Assembly (NCBI GenBank): GCA_005281725.1
Contig: SSBO01000012.1
Coordinates: forward strand, 16,928,084 to 16,992,083
Reading direction: 5' to 3'
DNA from: Wuchereria bancrofti
Taxonomy: Eukaryota > Nematoda > Chromadorea > Rhabditida > Onchocercidae
Length of the DNA stretch: 64,000 bases
Shown piece after piece: positions 34,801 to 46,717 of this stretch. A model generated the notes under the pieces. It ran no database searches. It was given only the letters and a program-made list of their open reading frames with translations, and was not told the DNA's origin. The first letter of the stretch is position 1. Every line of letters begins with the position of its first letter. Made by a program: the position numbers and the translations under genes.

Positions 34801-37120
34801 AGTTTTTCCAGAAAAGCTACAAGAATGGGTTATATGTTATTACAAATATGCCCTTGTAGTTTAATTGTAATCATAGACAGTAATCAGTATGTACCAACTC
34901 AAGTTTTTAGTTAGAGGTGCTGCAAATCTATATTTGATTCAAATTAATTTGGACTGACAAGTCATACGTCATTTGCTCTTTTCCACAACTCTTTGTGCTA
35001 ACAAGAGCATATATTTAGAATTTCTAAGCAAAAATCGACAATGTTGTTAAGAGGAGCTTTAATTTGTGCTGCATTCTTAGCCAGATAGTTTTGCAATCTC
35101 ACTTTGTTGAAGTAAAAGAGTAACTTGGATGTTTTCGCGTTTGTCTTTGGTAAGTTTGACGAACCACTTGAAAATATGATTTCTAGTGCTTTGTGTCCTC
35201 TTTTGATTTCTAGTAATTTGTGTCCAGCTGAGACAACTATCCGTCCGGGATCTATTATACCCATTGTAATAATTATTTTGTTTAGTATTTGTTTATGGGA
35301 ACATTTGGTCTTCTGTCTAGAGAGGATTATTTGTTCTGTGTTCTCAAATAGCATTAAGAATCAGTGGAGGGTAATGCAGGAAAAAGGTTATTTCTAGATT
35401 TAGGCATCTTTCGGTTACTGGGACAAAATGTAATTTATGGGAAAAAATAACTTTTGTTTAAAAATTCTTGTTTTTGTTTACTTTTTGGTTTTTATTTTTG
35501 CTGTTTCGCTTTCCGAATTAAAAGAAGCAAATAGTATTAAATAAATGAATTAAACAAAATAATTACTCACATCACTCACTTGTCTATTGTTGAAGTTCGT
35601 ATTTGAAGTTACTTGAATGTTTTCTTCCAATTGTAGCACTTCTAGTTCGCTGAGCTGTGGATTCCTCTCGTTTACCAGTTTTATTTATAGTATCCTTCGA
35701 TGTTGCTGTTTTATCCTTTGGTTTTATTGTTCGAACTTCGTCAGTTGATGGATTTCTTACTCGCCTTGATGTGTTACTTGATTTCAGGTGGAAAATAAAC
35801 TGTAGTCCAGTTCAGAGACAAGTTTAAACAAGGATTTCGCACCAAAAATACTTTACACTTCACAAACTTTTTTTTTTTAGATTCTAACATGCCTGTTTTA
35901 TAATTTATAAAAAATTAATTTCAAACTTAAGTAAAAAACGCTCGATAAATTTTACACTTTTTATCCTTCAATTACATACCACTCTGGCACAATATTTGAA
36001 TATCAACATATTCGCACCATTGCAAATAACTTCGATTAACCTGCATCTGACTTGATTCTATAAGCTTAATTATCATTCAAGCATTGCTATTTTGTTGTAT
36101 GACTAAATGCTGTTCTCAATACCCACATGCAAGTTCCAAAGACTCGAATAATGCAATTCAAAGGGTCATTTTCTGTCTTTTATCTTTGCATCTGTTATTT
36201 ATGTCTTTTATCATAATTCTATTTCACTGTCAACTACCCTCTGCCAAGTTGGATTAGCAGCCCTTTCGTTTCACATTCTGTTTCATTTTCCTTCAATAAA
36301 TATTTACCATTTCTTCATCCTATTCATTCGCTCTTACTTCCTTATCCCATTTCGCAACACTGAAAGTTCTTCGTTTACGATCATTAGCTTCTCTGGCCAT
36401 CATATGGAATAGGTATACGATGCATTCTAAAAAGAGTTTTATTTGTTTTCGCAAGTTCTCTTTTTCTTATTATTTGATCTCTAAGAATAGATTCATCTTC
36501 CAGATAACGAACTGGGAAAATTGATTTTGACATCAGATTATTTCATATTCCTTAAATTGCTAAGCTTACGCTTGTCCGACATATTACTCACGTCGTTTTA
36601 CTCTTTCCAATATCTTTCATTCACTTTTTTATTCGATAATGAATGGCTGATTGGTTGATAGGATGATAAAGTATGAATAGAATAATTTAATGATCGAAAC
36701 ATGTTTAACATTAAATCCAAACTTTGGTCGCAACCCTATGACAGTTAAAAACCTTACTTACTTCTAAGAAATGCTAGAAAGAATCGCCGTGACTGTGATC
36801 GGCTAACTCAGTCTGTTGCTACAACAAATTCCCACAGTTTGGCATCTCTGAGTGGTTATCACACATAGGCCTACAAAATGCGGGTCAATGATTAGAATGA
36901 CCTTTCGGATTCACTCCATCAGATTTGTCTTTATAGCTGTTTCATTTTATGATGATTATAACGATGAGTCGTTTAAGTCGGACTTTTACTGGATGTATTA
37001 CAGCAGTGATGACTTGAAACGGTCTTCACAGCATTTAAAGGATACTACGTCAAATTCTTCCGCACCGTCTTCAGGATATGGTAGCACCAGACCGAGAGCC
37101 ATCTATCAACCGTCCACTAG
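25862..37120 (+). CDS. Unidentified Ser/Thr/Pro/Gln-rich protein, two phase-linked exons
   Basis: Exon 25862-26390 and exon 37004-37120 join in phase: the first ends in AG and the second supplies C, giving Ser. The first encodes a low-complexity Ser/Thr/Pro region (SSSQHFPGSVNS), then VTPKITIDIP, GGYRGDCSSVNSLHS and a basic FRESLSSRLSRGFLEFAQG segment. The second encodes SSDDLKRSSQHL, SSGYGSTRPRA and a Pro/Arg tail. A frame change of one base occurs around 26005-26015 in a run of six Ts, so either a base is missing in the assembly or an intron or lesion is present. The intervening intron is inflated by two assembly-type duplications (28284-30141, 32040-35088). No domain recognised; composition suggests a disordered scaffold or phosphoprotein. 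Confidence 0.5.
26964..26990. repeat. Perfect 10-bp inverted repeat with 7-nt loop, partial copy at 27214
   Basis: GATTTGATGG (26964-26973), loop ACAACTA, then CCATCAAATC (26981-26990). A 24-bp identical segment (starting ATGGACAACTACC) recurs at about 27215-27238, where the left arm of the hairpin is lost. Confidence 0.8.
28284..30141. repeat. About 930-bp direct repeat around a single N (assembly-type)
   Basis: 28284-29211 recurs at 29213-30141 with the N at 29212 at the junction. The right copy has 39 Ns (29272-29310) and a few substitutions relative to the left. Likely two alleles or two overlapping contigs laid end to end. Confidence 0.85.
32040..35088. repeat. 1,524-bp direct repeat around a single N (assembly-type)
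   Basis: 32040-33563 and 33565-35088 appear identical, with the N at 33564 exactly between. Three small ORFs (62, 72 and 79 codons) occur twice with the same translation because of this. Confidence 0.87.
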
Positions 37121-37431
37121 GTTTGGCTATTTTGAGAGGGCATCTTGTGACATTTTTGTCCTGTATATTTGTGCTAAAAATTTTTTTTATTTTCGTACGA
37201 TGTATATTCCTTTTTTCTTTTTGCAAAGCTTTATTCTAAAGCACAATAGTTAGAAAAAAAAGTACTTTGATTAAAATAACACGATTTTTTTGTTTTATAT
37301 TTATAAATTCGAGATGCAGTATGATGTAAAAAGGAATGCTTGGAAAAAGTTTTGGTAAGCAGAGTTTACAGATACAGATTTCAAATTTTTGAATGAATCA
37401 AATTTCAAGTATTTTTTTTAAACAATCACAG

Positions 37432-38431
37432 CTTCCAAATGACATCCGCAATGGTTGCGCAGAGAAGGTCTAACAAAATTGAGGCTGAGGAAAATGATTC
37501 TCCCTTTGGGAACTTTTAGTTAATTCGGCAGATTAGCTTAAGATTGTACCAGAAACAAATTGACTGCGATATGAATTGATTAAACCAATCTCGAAATTTT
37601 AATTAAAGAATCGGGTTTTTCGTTTTTGGGTTCTTCACTTTAGAAATAGTACAAATTACATTATTATGTTTCTGCTGTATAACTTCAGACGATTATGTTG
37701 ATGATTGAGATTATTATGTTTCTGTCGAATGAAAAATAAAATGCGATTGTTTATTTCTTTTTTTTTCTGATTCATTTAAATTTATTAGAATTGGTAATAA
37801 ACTACTCATAGCAACTAATCTGTTTCTAATTGATGCACATGGTAGTAGTGATTGACTAGCCAATTTGGATTCTTTTGATTCACCTTTTTTCATTTACCTA
37901 AAGTCGGGTTTTTTCCGTTTTTAGCTTATAAGTGGTGATACTTTAAATTTAGGTCTTGATAACTTATCCTTCAAAATTAGTTTAAAAAGTATGACCAGTG
38001 TCAAGCATTAACAGTTATGTATTTACAGTTAAAGATTTAGATTTCGGATTCAAAACTCTTATAATCTAAATTCTGAGTAGGGACTATAATTATTAGGCGC
38101 TTTTTATTCCTATTTAAAAATTTTTGTTGTTGATTGTTGCAAACAAATAATTCGCAGTGGATTCGTCAATCGGTGAGAACTATTCAGTTGTACATTCGAC
38201 GCCATACTGTCACAACTCACTGTCCGAGAAACTTTCTGCTGCATCAGCGATACCGAATAGTAACAACACTATAAGCCATGATAAAATGCAGCAGCAACAG
38301 CAACATGCAGCAGTCAGCGTAATGGCTGGAATTTCATCACTGAATCTCATCTGAGTCCAGGTCTGTTTACACTACGGTTTTTAAGAAAAACAAATTTTTT
38401 CTCACCGAATGCGTTGCGGAGACTCCAGATG
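37432..38431 (+). CDS. Further candidate exons of the unidentified Ser/Gln-rich protein
   Basis: A short exon from 37432 (acceptor AATCACAG) completes the split Ser codon left by 37120 and reads SFQMTSAMVAQR, with an optional donor at 37468. The exon 38158-38431 has an acceptor TTCGCAG and a strong donor ATG|GTAAGT. It encodes DSSIGENYSVVHS, a QQQQQ run and VMAGISSL, meets a stop at 38352, but continues in the next frame as a well-formed peptide (ESHLSPGLFTLRFLRKTNFF) up to the donor. A single-base slip near 38335-38345 would join both halves. Family unknown. Confidence 0.4.
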
Positions 38432-38704
38432 GTAAGTTGTTGTCAGTTGTCAATAAGTCAGTGAATCGTTTCATATTTAATTATATCTTTATTAACAGTT
38501 GTAATATGTAAAAGATTTTTATAACTGTTTCGGAATCGTAGAATACTTTTTCGATTACTCATATTCAGTGATAAGCCCTTTTTTCCGCGGTGCTCATAAC
38601 TTTTTAACTTAATCAGCACTGATCTAACTTTGTTTTTTAGTCAATTTCGATTTTTTATTTTTACTGATTTAGCTTGTCGTGGTCTTTTGATCGTAAGAAT
38701 TAAG

Positions 38705-38899
38705 CAATGTGACTACATCTGATAGGTCAAGTGCTCCATCAAGAAAAATCATACTTTTGTGCGCAAATGTCGGCATTCATTGCAGAAGTCTCCATCTTCA
38801 CACCAAGTTTACGGTTCGAATGCTTCTTCTGGTAGTCGTCATAGCTCAGGAATACACGTTACACCTTTACCAAGCGATTCCGGTATTGTCGATTACGAG
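38705..38899 (+). CDS. Candidate exon, His/Ser-rich segment of the same protein
   Basis: It runs from an AG at 38703 to a donor GAG|GTTTGT. The first part reads TTSDRSSAPSRK in one frame. After the AGAAAAATC run near 38745 the sensible frame shifts by one and reads KCRHSLQKSPSSHQVYGS, then SGSRHSSGIHVTPLPSDSGI and VDYE. A missing A in the homopolymer would unify the two. Confidence 0.45.
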
Positions 38900-39012
38900 G
38901 TTTGTCGCAATTTTCGTTACATAATTTCATTTCATTTCTACAAGTAATCAATTATGTCTTGCTTTATGTATATGAGAGAGGATGAATTTGTCAAATTTGA
39001 ACAATGAATAAA

Positions 39013-39076
39013 CTCTCGAACTATAAACAGAAATTGTTATACAGCTCTCGAACTATAAACAGAAATTGTTATACAG
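39013..39076. repeat. Tandem 32-bp duplication
   Basis: The unit CTCTCGAACTATAAACAGAA... occurs at 39013-39044 and again at 39045-39076, in intron sequence, with no N between. Confidence 0.8.
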
Positions 39077-39514
39077 CTTACTTAATTAAAAAAGGTTTTA
39101 TAAATGTAATCACCTTAAAATCGCTTTTAAATTTCCAACTAATTTCATTTTTTAAAATTGTCGCTTCATAAGTGAAACTTTTAGGACATTCGTCTCGAAA
39201 TTTAAGAAATAATGCTTATATATATATATTTATTTAACAAATATATTCTTTGTTTCTTTGCCATTCATATCACCTGAAAAGTTTTTGTTATGACAGTCGA
39301 GTACCCTTTATGAGTTCTTAATTTGATTTACAATTCAAATGTTTAAAATTTATGACAGTTTTGCAATTCTACTTATCTTTATTTTCTCAAGATTTTTTAA
39401 ATTTCACGATTCTTTCTCTTTCCGTTTCTGAAATCTCATTTCGTAGTGCAGTAGCTTAATAAAAGTTATTGAATATTTTGATGCAAATTTTGTATTAATA
39501 TAACATGGCATTAG

Positions 39515-42118
39515 TACGGCAGCAAATTCAACGGTGTAACGAAGAACGAGAACAATTCCGGGGTACTTCCGGGATACAGAATCTTACCAGTGATAAGCAA
39601 GGATTACAACGCAAAGTTAGTCTTGTCGCCATTGTACTTGAAACAAATAAACTGTCCTGCATTTTATAAAATGTTTGCTAACAAACTTCAAATTAGAAAG
39701 GAAGAAAAAAATTGGCAAAATTTTTAATAATTTTTGGATGTTGAGAAAACATGACGCTTTAAACTTAGAGATCATCAAATTATTTATTTTATGTAATATG
39801 TAGGATTCAGTTAGGCTTAAGTCAAGGAAATAAATTTTTTAGTTTTTATAGTGTTTGCAAATAGAACGTGAATTTTTCCAACTACGTGAGTGTTTCGATG
39901 AACTTATTCGAAATCGCGATGAAACTCTTTGCGGTTCGTGTCGCAAGCGTATCATATGTTACATTACTACAGCAAATACTAACAACAGTATTGTTGACAA
40001 GCGTGTTAGACCTCCACTGCCAACACCGCGGTATTCCAAGGTTTCTAAATATATATATATATATATTTTATGAGGAAGACTTACATGTTTATCATGCATT
40101 TCTTTCTCATATTCTTTGATCTTTGACTAATTCAATGTAAATTAAGCTTGCATTATAATGCTGCTAATTCATAGTAATTCACTATTTCAATTAAAAATTA
40201 TTTTTTCAGTTTAAAAATTTAACATGTTTTTCAATTTAAAATTAGTTTCGAAATAAAATGCAAAAACTTGGTGTCATAGCGCTAAGAATTCTCTAGGNCA
40301 ATTCCGGGGTACTTCCGGGATACAGAATCTTACCAGTGATAAGCAAGGATTACAACGCAAAGTTAGTCTTGTCGCCATTGTTCTTGGAACAAATAAACTG
40401 TCCTGCATTTTATAAAATGTTTGCTAACAAACTTCAAATTAGAAAGGAAGAAAAAAATTGGCAAAATTTTTAATAATTTTTGGATGTTGAGAAAACATGA
40501 CGCTTTAAACTTAGAGATCATCAAATTATTTATTTTATGTAATATGTAGGATTCAGTTAGGCTTAAGTCAAGGAAATAAATTTTTTAGTTTTTATAGTTT
40601 TTGCAAATAGAACGTGAATTTTTCCAACTACGTGAGTGTTTCGATGAACTTATTCGAAATCGCGATGAAACTCTTTGCGGTTCGTGTCGCAAGCGTATCA
40701 TATGTTACATTACTACAGCAAATACTAACAACAGTATTGTTGACAAGCGTGTTAGATCTCCACTGGCAACACCGCGGTATTCTAATGTTTCTAAATATAT
40801 TTTTTTTATGAGGAAGACTTACATGTTTATCATGCGTTCTTCGTTTTCATTTCCTCCTCATATTCTTTGTTCTTTGACTAATTCGATGTAAATTAAGCTT
40901 GCATTATAATGCTGCTAATTCATAATAATTCATTATTTTTTCAATAAAAAATTTTTTCAATTTAAAATTGGTTTCGAAATAAAATGCAAAAACTTGGTGC
41001 CATAGCGCTAAGACTTCCGTAGGAATCGTTGTCGGAACGTGAATTACGTAATGAAGTGGATGAACTAAGAGGTGAAGTATCAACTTTGCGTGATACACTG
41101 AATGAACAAATCGGTCTTTTTGCTGACTGGGAAAAAGAACGAATTAAGGTGCTTATTTCAATTTCCTAAGCATGTTTTACGCAGAAAAATCTCATTCATA
41201 GTTTCAAATATGAAAATTTTGTAAGTTACGTAATCGGTATTTCATTGTGAAAGTAAAAAACAAGCAGAAAAATCTCTTGAAACAATTTTTTCAGCAGTGA
41301 TAACTTATAAAAGAAACTGTATGAAAAACTTTATAATTATTTCGAAAATTTTTGCATTTCTCGTGAACAAAGCAGACTGTTTATAATGCTTTCCTTGTCC
41401 AATCCATATTAACCCATGACCCTAAACTTAATTTTAAATGAGTCAAAAAGTAAAGAGAAGTGATAGCTTGTGAATAGATAACATTGATTTATACGCCAGG
41501 ACTATTGTTTTTAATAATTATAGCTTTAATCGACTTTTCCGTCCTGCTGCTGCTGTGTGATTTTAGGACTAACCAGCAACTGCCTCAGATTCCTAAATAA
41601 TCTCGGAAATATTGACCGTTAAGTTTCCAGATTTTGAAATCCAATAACTTGCCTTCGGATCGACTAGGTCTCTTGTCGACGAACGATGCTTCATCTGTGG
41701 AAATGACTTCTCAACTATCTAGGGATTTAAAAATTCTTATCGATGGTAAATCATATATTGTTAGCCATAATCGCCTAATCTGATGATAGTCTTTAGGTAA
41801 GAATTTTTTTATCATAATTTTGTTATAAGTTATTTATGTTTATGTGCCATTTGTTTGATCGCTCTTCATTATCTAGCTTTTTTCCTTAAATAAAGTGATT
41901 TTCAATGAATGTTTTTTCCCAATGAAATGACTCCCTTCTATTAATGCAATTTAAATTTACGATCATTTCACAGAACTTTCAGGTTTTACATATCAAAATT
42001 ATTGAACTCGCTGTTTAAAAAAAGCGCTTTCGATCTGTTTTTTAAGTTTTTTCCATATCCTTTAGCTATCGTTTTATATTCTGAACAAAGAATCACTCAA
42101 CAACCCTGGTACTTTTAA
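39515..42118 (+). CDS. C-terminal coiled-coil exons of the unidentified protein
   Basis: Exons and phases fit: 39515-39615 (RQQIQRCNEEREQ), 39852-40040 (QIEREFFQLRECFDELI, a CGSC pair, PPLPTPRYS), 41023-41148 (ESLSERELRNEVDELRGEV), 41631-41745 (ILKSNNLPSDRLG) and a short terminal exon 42066-42118 ending QQPWYF with TAA at 42116. All junctions after 39615 keep frame. The second exon appears again at 40598-40786 because of the assembly-type duplication around the N at 40298; the two versions differ (PRYSK versus PRYSN), as alleles would. The heptad-like Glu/Arg/Leu pattern indicates a coiled coil. The junction with the exon ending at 38899 does not keep phase, so an exon is probably missing. 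No family name can be given. Confidence 0.6.
39553..41023. repeat. About 740-bp direct repeat around a single N, allelic-looking
   Basis: 39553-40297 and 40299-41023 share the same exon and intron sequence, with the N at 40298 at the junction. The copies differ by substitutions and by the length of an AT dinucleotide run, as two haplotypes would. Confidence 0.85.
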
Positions 42119-42921
42119 TATTACCGAGTCCCTCAGTAATCTTGGTATTATAATATCATCGAGTACAGTCGTGTTTTGGACTGATATCAAAGCAGTGGCT
42201 GTGAAGCAAAATATTGAATCCGCTCAGTCAATCAAATGTAATAAAATTTTGCGATACAGTATGCTTCATTATAAGAGCAGTTTTTTCTAGTAAAAATTAC
42301 CAAAGGAACAAAATTTCCTACGTGAATAACCGAAGATTCCACCAGCGTATGCTGACTGCTCAGTAATAAGTTCACTCTTCCGGCACGAATTTGTATGTTG
42401 ATAATGCAAGAAATATCACTGTTATAGGTTGAGATGCACCTACAAATCAGTAAAGCTTTCATGCATCCTTCTGACCCTGATGCCAACTGTCATTTTCCGA
42501 TTTTTGCTCTATGAAACACATGGACAGTCGAGGTTCGTATTTCCGATTTTATGATTGTGTTAATATAAGTATTTGTAAACAATTTTGTGAGAGTTTTTTG
42601 TGAAGCAGTCATTGTATGAAGTTGAAGAACATAGGACAAAAAGAGGGAAGGAAAAAAGGAGCAGCACTTGCTTTATATGATTTATAATATCGGAAGCTAT
42701 TTTCGGTTAATAAAGAAATATTCAATGATAAATGAACAAATCAGAATCTGATCAAAATGATAGGCAAAACATTTAAAATTACAGAAAATGCGACAAGGAT
42801 TTGGAGTATTTGGGGATAACGGGATTCTGTAGAACTGAAATTTTGATAGAAACCATTCACAACAGGATATGAATAAACCGAAATTGAGGTTGGTATGAAT
42901 GTTAAAGGCCATACTTTGTGA

Positions 42922-45200
42922 TATTGCTGATTTATGCTTCATATTATTCATGATCAATAATAATAGCAAAGGTTAAGAATGGTGAATAACTGCTTTGAAT
43001 GTAAATTTAAAAGGCATAAGCGATCTTTTATGAAATTTGGAAATGTTTTTTAGAGCAGTTTCTCTTTTAATTTGAACAACCTAGTGTTGAAATACAAATC
43101 AGGCTTATTTCTCCCGAACTGATGTTGAAGAGAACTACTTTACTGATTTATAGTAGCAGAATTGAAAATAATAATTTTTTCAGAAGTTTTCAAAGTTTTT
43201 CAGAAGTGAGTTAGAACTTCTGAAATGCTTCTTACATAGTGTTTTCTCATTCATCAGATATTCCGATCGGATTATTTAGGAAAAATCTGTAGAAACAAAA
43301 GAAATGGACAAAATAAGTGAATTGCTGCTTGCTGAGAAAATTAATTAAAAATTAGAAGAAGTAAAGAAAATATGATAAAAGCTTAAACAATGAAGTGATC
43401 ATGCCTTACACAACGGATCAACTGATATCCTTCGGAGTGAAACAAGTTTTTTCACCATGTTTTGCTCTTCATATCTCTGTTTCAAGTTCTTTTCGTCTTA
43501 TAATTCGCTCGTTCTAATCGCTTTTCGAATGGTTATTTTACCACTATTTTAAACTCACTCAGTTGAAATACCACTGTTACTTTTACCCCTTTTTTCCTTT
43601 CCTTCAGTAAATCATTACTCTTATTACTTGTTCTTATATCAAAGGAACCATTTATATTCGACAGATGTTCATTTTGAAGAGAACTTGTCAAATCATTCAA
43701 ATCATGTCTTATCATTCAATTTTAAACAAAAATGCATTACCAAATGATTAATCTGAATACTACAGAATTTTTCCAGTAAATTATTAGTCCATTATTAGTA
43801 GAACTTCTTCCCCTCACTGCTAGATAATTTTGCCTACTTCTTTTACTTCCATTACAATAATTTTCCAAATTCTTTTTCAAACAACTTCAATATATTTAAT
43901 TCATAAAATCACCTTCACATGGCATCTGATTCAGCCATCACTGATTGGCTTCATAAATTGCTATCATAATTAACATGAGCCAATCTGGTTTAATGTGTTA
44001 TGCCATCCATATACGACTGAAATTGGATGGTCATCTTGTTGTGCTTAACTTTACCTTATGATNTATTGCTGATTTATGCTTCATATTATTCATGATCAAT
44101 AATAATAGCAAAGGTTAAGAATGGTGAATAACTGCTTTGAATGTAAATTTAAAAGGCATAAGCGATCTTTTATGAAATTTGGAAATGTTTTTTAGAGCAG
44201 TTTCTCTTTTAATTTGAACAACCTAGTGTTGAAATACAAATCAGGCTTATTTCTCCCGAACTGATGTTGAAGAGAACTACTTTACTGATTTATAGTAGCA
44301 GAATTGAAAATAATAATTTTTTCAGAAGTTTTCAAAGTTTTTCAGAAGTGAGTTAGAACTTCTGAAATGCTTCTTACATAGTGTTTTCTCATTCATCAGA
44401 TATTCCGATCGGATTATTTAGGAAAAATCTGTAGAAACAAAAGAAATGGACAAAATAAGTGAATTGCTGCTTGCTGAGAAAATTAATTAAAAATTAGAAG
44501 AAGTAAAGAAAATATGATAAAAGCTTAAACAATGAAGTGATCATGCCTTACACAACGGATCAACTGATATCCTTCGGAGTGAAACAAGTTTTTTCATCAT
44601 GTTTTGCTCTCCATATCTCTATTTCAAGTTCTTTTCGTCTTATAATTCGCTCGTTCCAATCGCTTTTCGAATGGTTATTTACCACTATTTTAAACTCACC
44701 CAGTTGAAATACCACTGTTACTTTAACCCCTTTTTTCCTTTCCTTCAGCAAATCTTTACTCTTACTACTAGTTCTTATATCAAAAGAACCATTCATATTC
44801 GACAGATGTTCATTTTGAAGAGAACTTGTCAAATCATTCAAATCATGTCTTATCATTCAATTTTAAACAAAAATATATTACTAAATGATTAATTTGAATA
44901 CTACGGAATTTTTCCAGTAAATTACTAGTTAACTAGTAAAACTTCTTCCTCTCATTGCTAGATAATTTTACCTAATTCTTTTACTTCCATTACAATAATT
45001 TTCCAGATTCTTTTTCAAGCAACTTCAATATATTTAATTCATAAAATCACCTTCACATGGCATCTGATTCAACCATCACTGATTGGCTTCATAAATTGCT
45101 ATCATAATTAACATGAGCCAATCTGGTTTAACGTGTTATGCCATCCATATACGACTGAAATTGGATGGTCATCTTGTTATGCTTAACCTTACCTTATGAT
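42922..45200. repeat. About 1.14-kb direct repeat around a single N, allelic-looking
   Basis: 42922-44062 and 44064-45200 with the N at 44063. The copies differ at scattered bases (for example SNKSND versus SSKSKD in a shared minus-strand frame), consistent with two haplotypes placed in tandem. Confidence 0.85.
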
Positions 45201-46561
45201 CCTTTGAAGCGTCCTTTATATATACTAATGTTCAGAAGTTTTAAACATGTTATTGACAGCAACATCAGTGGACATCTATCGACTCTTTGCTGCTCATTAG
45301 AAAATGAATAGTATTTTTTCCAGTTTTTCGGACAAAACCGCTTTGTTCATAGTTTAGTTTTCTGCGAATTTCTTTTTTTTTTTTTGAGATATTTTAATCC
45401 ACACATTCATAATGACTATATTGACTTTGAGAAAATAGAGCTGAAGTTGGAAAAGCTTTAGAAATTGTTTAAAATTCAAATAAATTTACCGAAGTAGTGA
45501 CAGAGACAAACATGACTTATCAATATTATTTATCTCTTAATAGTAAGTGCTGATCTAATGGCTAAAATTATCGTCGCAAATAATGAATCTAAATTTTGGC
45601 AGTTGACAGGAATTTTTCTCCCATTCAAAGATTTGAATACCTTAATGATGCATGATATCAGTCAGTAAAATAAAATAACACAAAAGGTAAGAAAAATTAA
45701 TAGCTATCATTTCCACAATGCTGCCCGATCACTAACCAAGTAATTCGCGTTGCGCCAGTGATCCGGCGATTTTGCTTTTCTACAAATGTTCCGCATTCTT
45801 ATTCTTATTTGTCGTCGTGAACGCTTTCTTTTGCAGTTTGTATTCTCTTCGAATCTATGATATTTTTATAACTTTTTCATTACATTTTACTAATCTTTCT
45901 TTATCATCTCATTTTGCACAGAAATCTGTTACAAGTTAAAATAATTGTGAAGGAGACAACGTAAGAAATAACTTTTCGAGCCATCTTTTAAGTTATACAC
46001 CGAACCGGAAAGCGATATTGTCACAACTATATTCGGTTTCCACTAATACAAGATTTCCGCGAGCAGTGACAACTTTACAATCCACCCTTCTCTGTCCCGC
46101 CCTTTACTGTGACAAGAAAGAAATATTTTAATGTGGTTTGTTTGTGCAACAACAAGCTTCAAGCATCACTGTTTCCATGAGGAGTGGTTGTTACATCCAG
46201 AAAAATTTATCTCATACCGTTTGATTCAGGAGATTATTCTTTCATCCTGCTTAGTGAATGAAGGCTTCAAGTTTTTCTTGAACAACTTTCCGATCACGGA
46301 TTCGTTTAGAATCAGTTTTTGCTCCTCCACTTTTGACTATAACATATTTTACATACTTCTGTCTAAAAAAGGAGAATGATTGTGTTGAAGGTAAGCTGTC
46401 AGAAATAAAGCTAAAGAATAAAATAAATTTTACATGGTTATTCTAGAGAAATATGAATGTTATTCAAGAAAATTTTCGTAAGATTAGTTCAATGATAAAA
46501 AGCAATGATTCACTCATAAAATTTCATCTAATTATATCCAATGAATATTCCACAAATATCG

Positions 46562-46562
46562 N
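46562..46562. other. Single-N gap without flanking repeat
   Basis: No duplicated sequence flanks this N. It lies 155 bp upstream of the first visible MO25 exon, whose N-terminal half is absent, so an unknown length of sequence may be missing. Confidence 0.6.
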
Positions 46563-46717
46563 GTGTTTTGCTTCGGTAATTGGATGCTTTGAATTCTTAG
46601 TATGAACGAACTCGTTAATGATATGAAGTCCCACTAATGAAGTGAAGTTCCTGACCTTTCGGTTCAACTCCTGAGGTAAAGTAGTCGTAGCTTTAACGGT
46701 ACGTCTCTTTGTTCCAG

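Larger units (their letters stand above)
26391..37003. other. Long AT-rich intron with two assembly-type duplications
   Basis: It contains the hairpin repeat at 26964-26990, the N-junction duplications described separately, and a 39-N gap at 29272-29310. A 153-codon hydrophobic plus-strand ORF (26503-26964) opposes an 82-codon minus-strand ORF; neither matches a family I know. A short minus-strand basic peptide frame (MAREANDRKRRTFSV) near 36340-36400 is also unassigned. Confidence 0.5.
42119..46717. other. AT-rich spacer with an assembly-type duplication; missing MO25 5' exons expected here
   Basis: No recognisable exon of MO25 or any other family was found. The stretch includes the direct repeat 42922-45200. 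The N at 46562, unlike the others, has no flanking repeat and may mark a true gap. Confidence 0.5.

Noticed and set aside
32361..34864. Two sets of identical small ORFs (62, 72, 79 codons)
   Set aside because: They lie in the two halves of an assembly-type duplication and have no coding character.
42066..42294. Longer alternative frame through 42066-42294 (LNKESLNNPGTFNITESL...)
   Set aside because: It would need a different phase from the exon ending at 41745; the in-phase reading gives a short terminal exon with a stop at 42116, so the longer frame was not annotated.
43533..44892. Minus- and plus-strand ORFs of 60-98 codons
   Set aside because: Present twice because of the duplication around 44063 and open on both strands; no family or splice signals.
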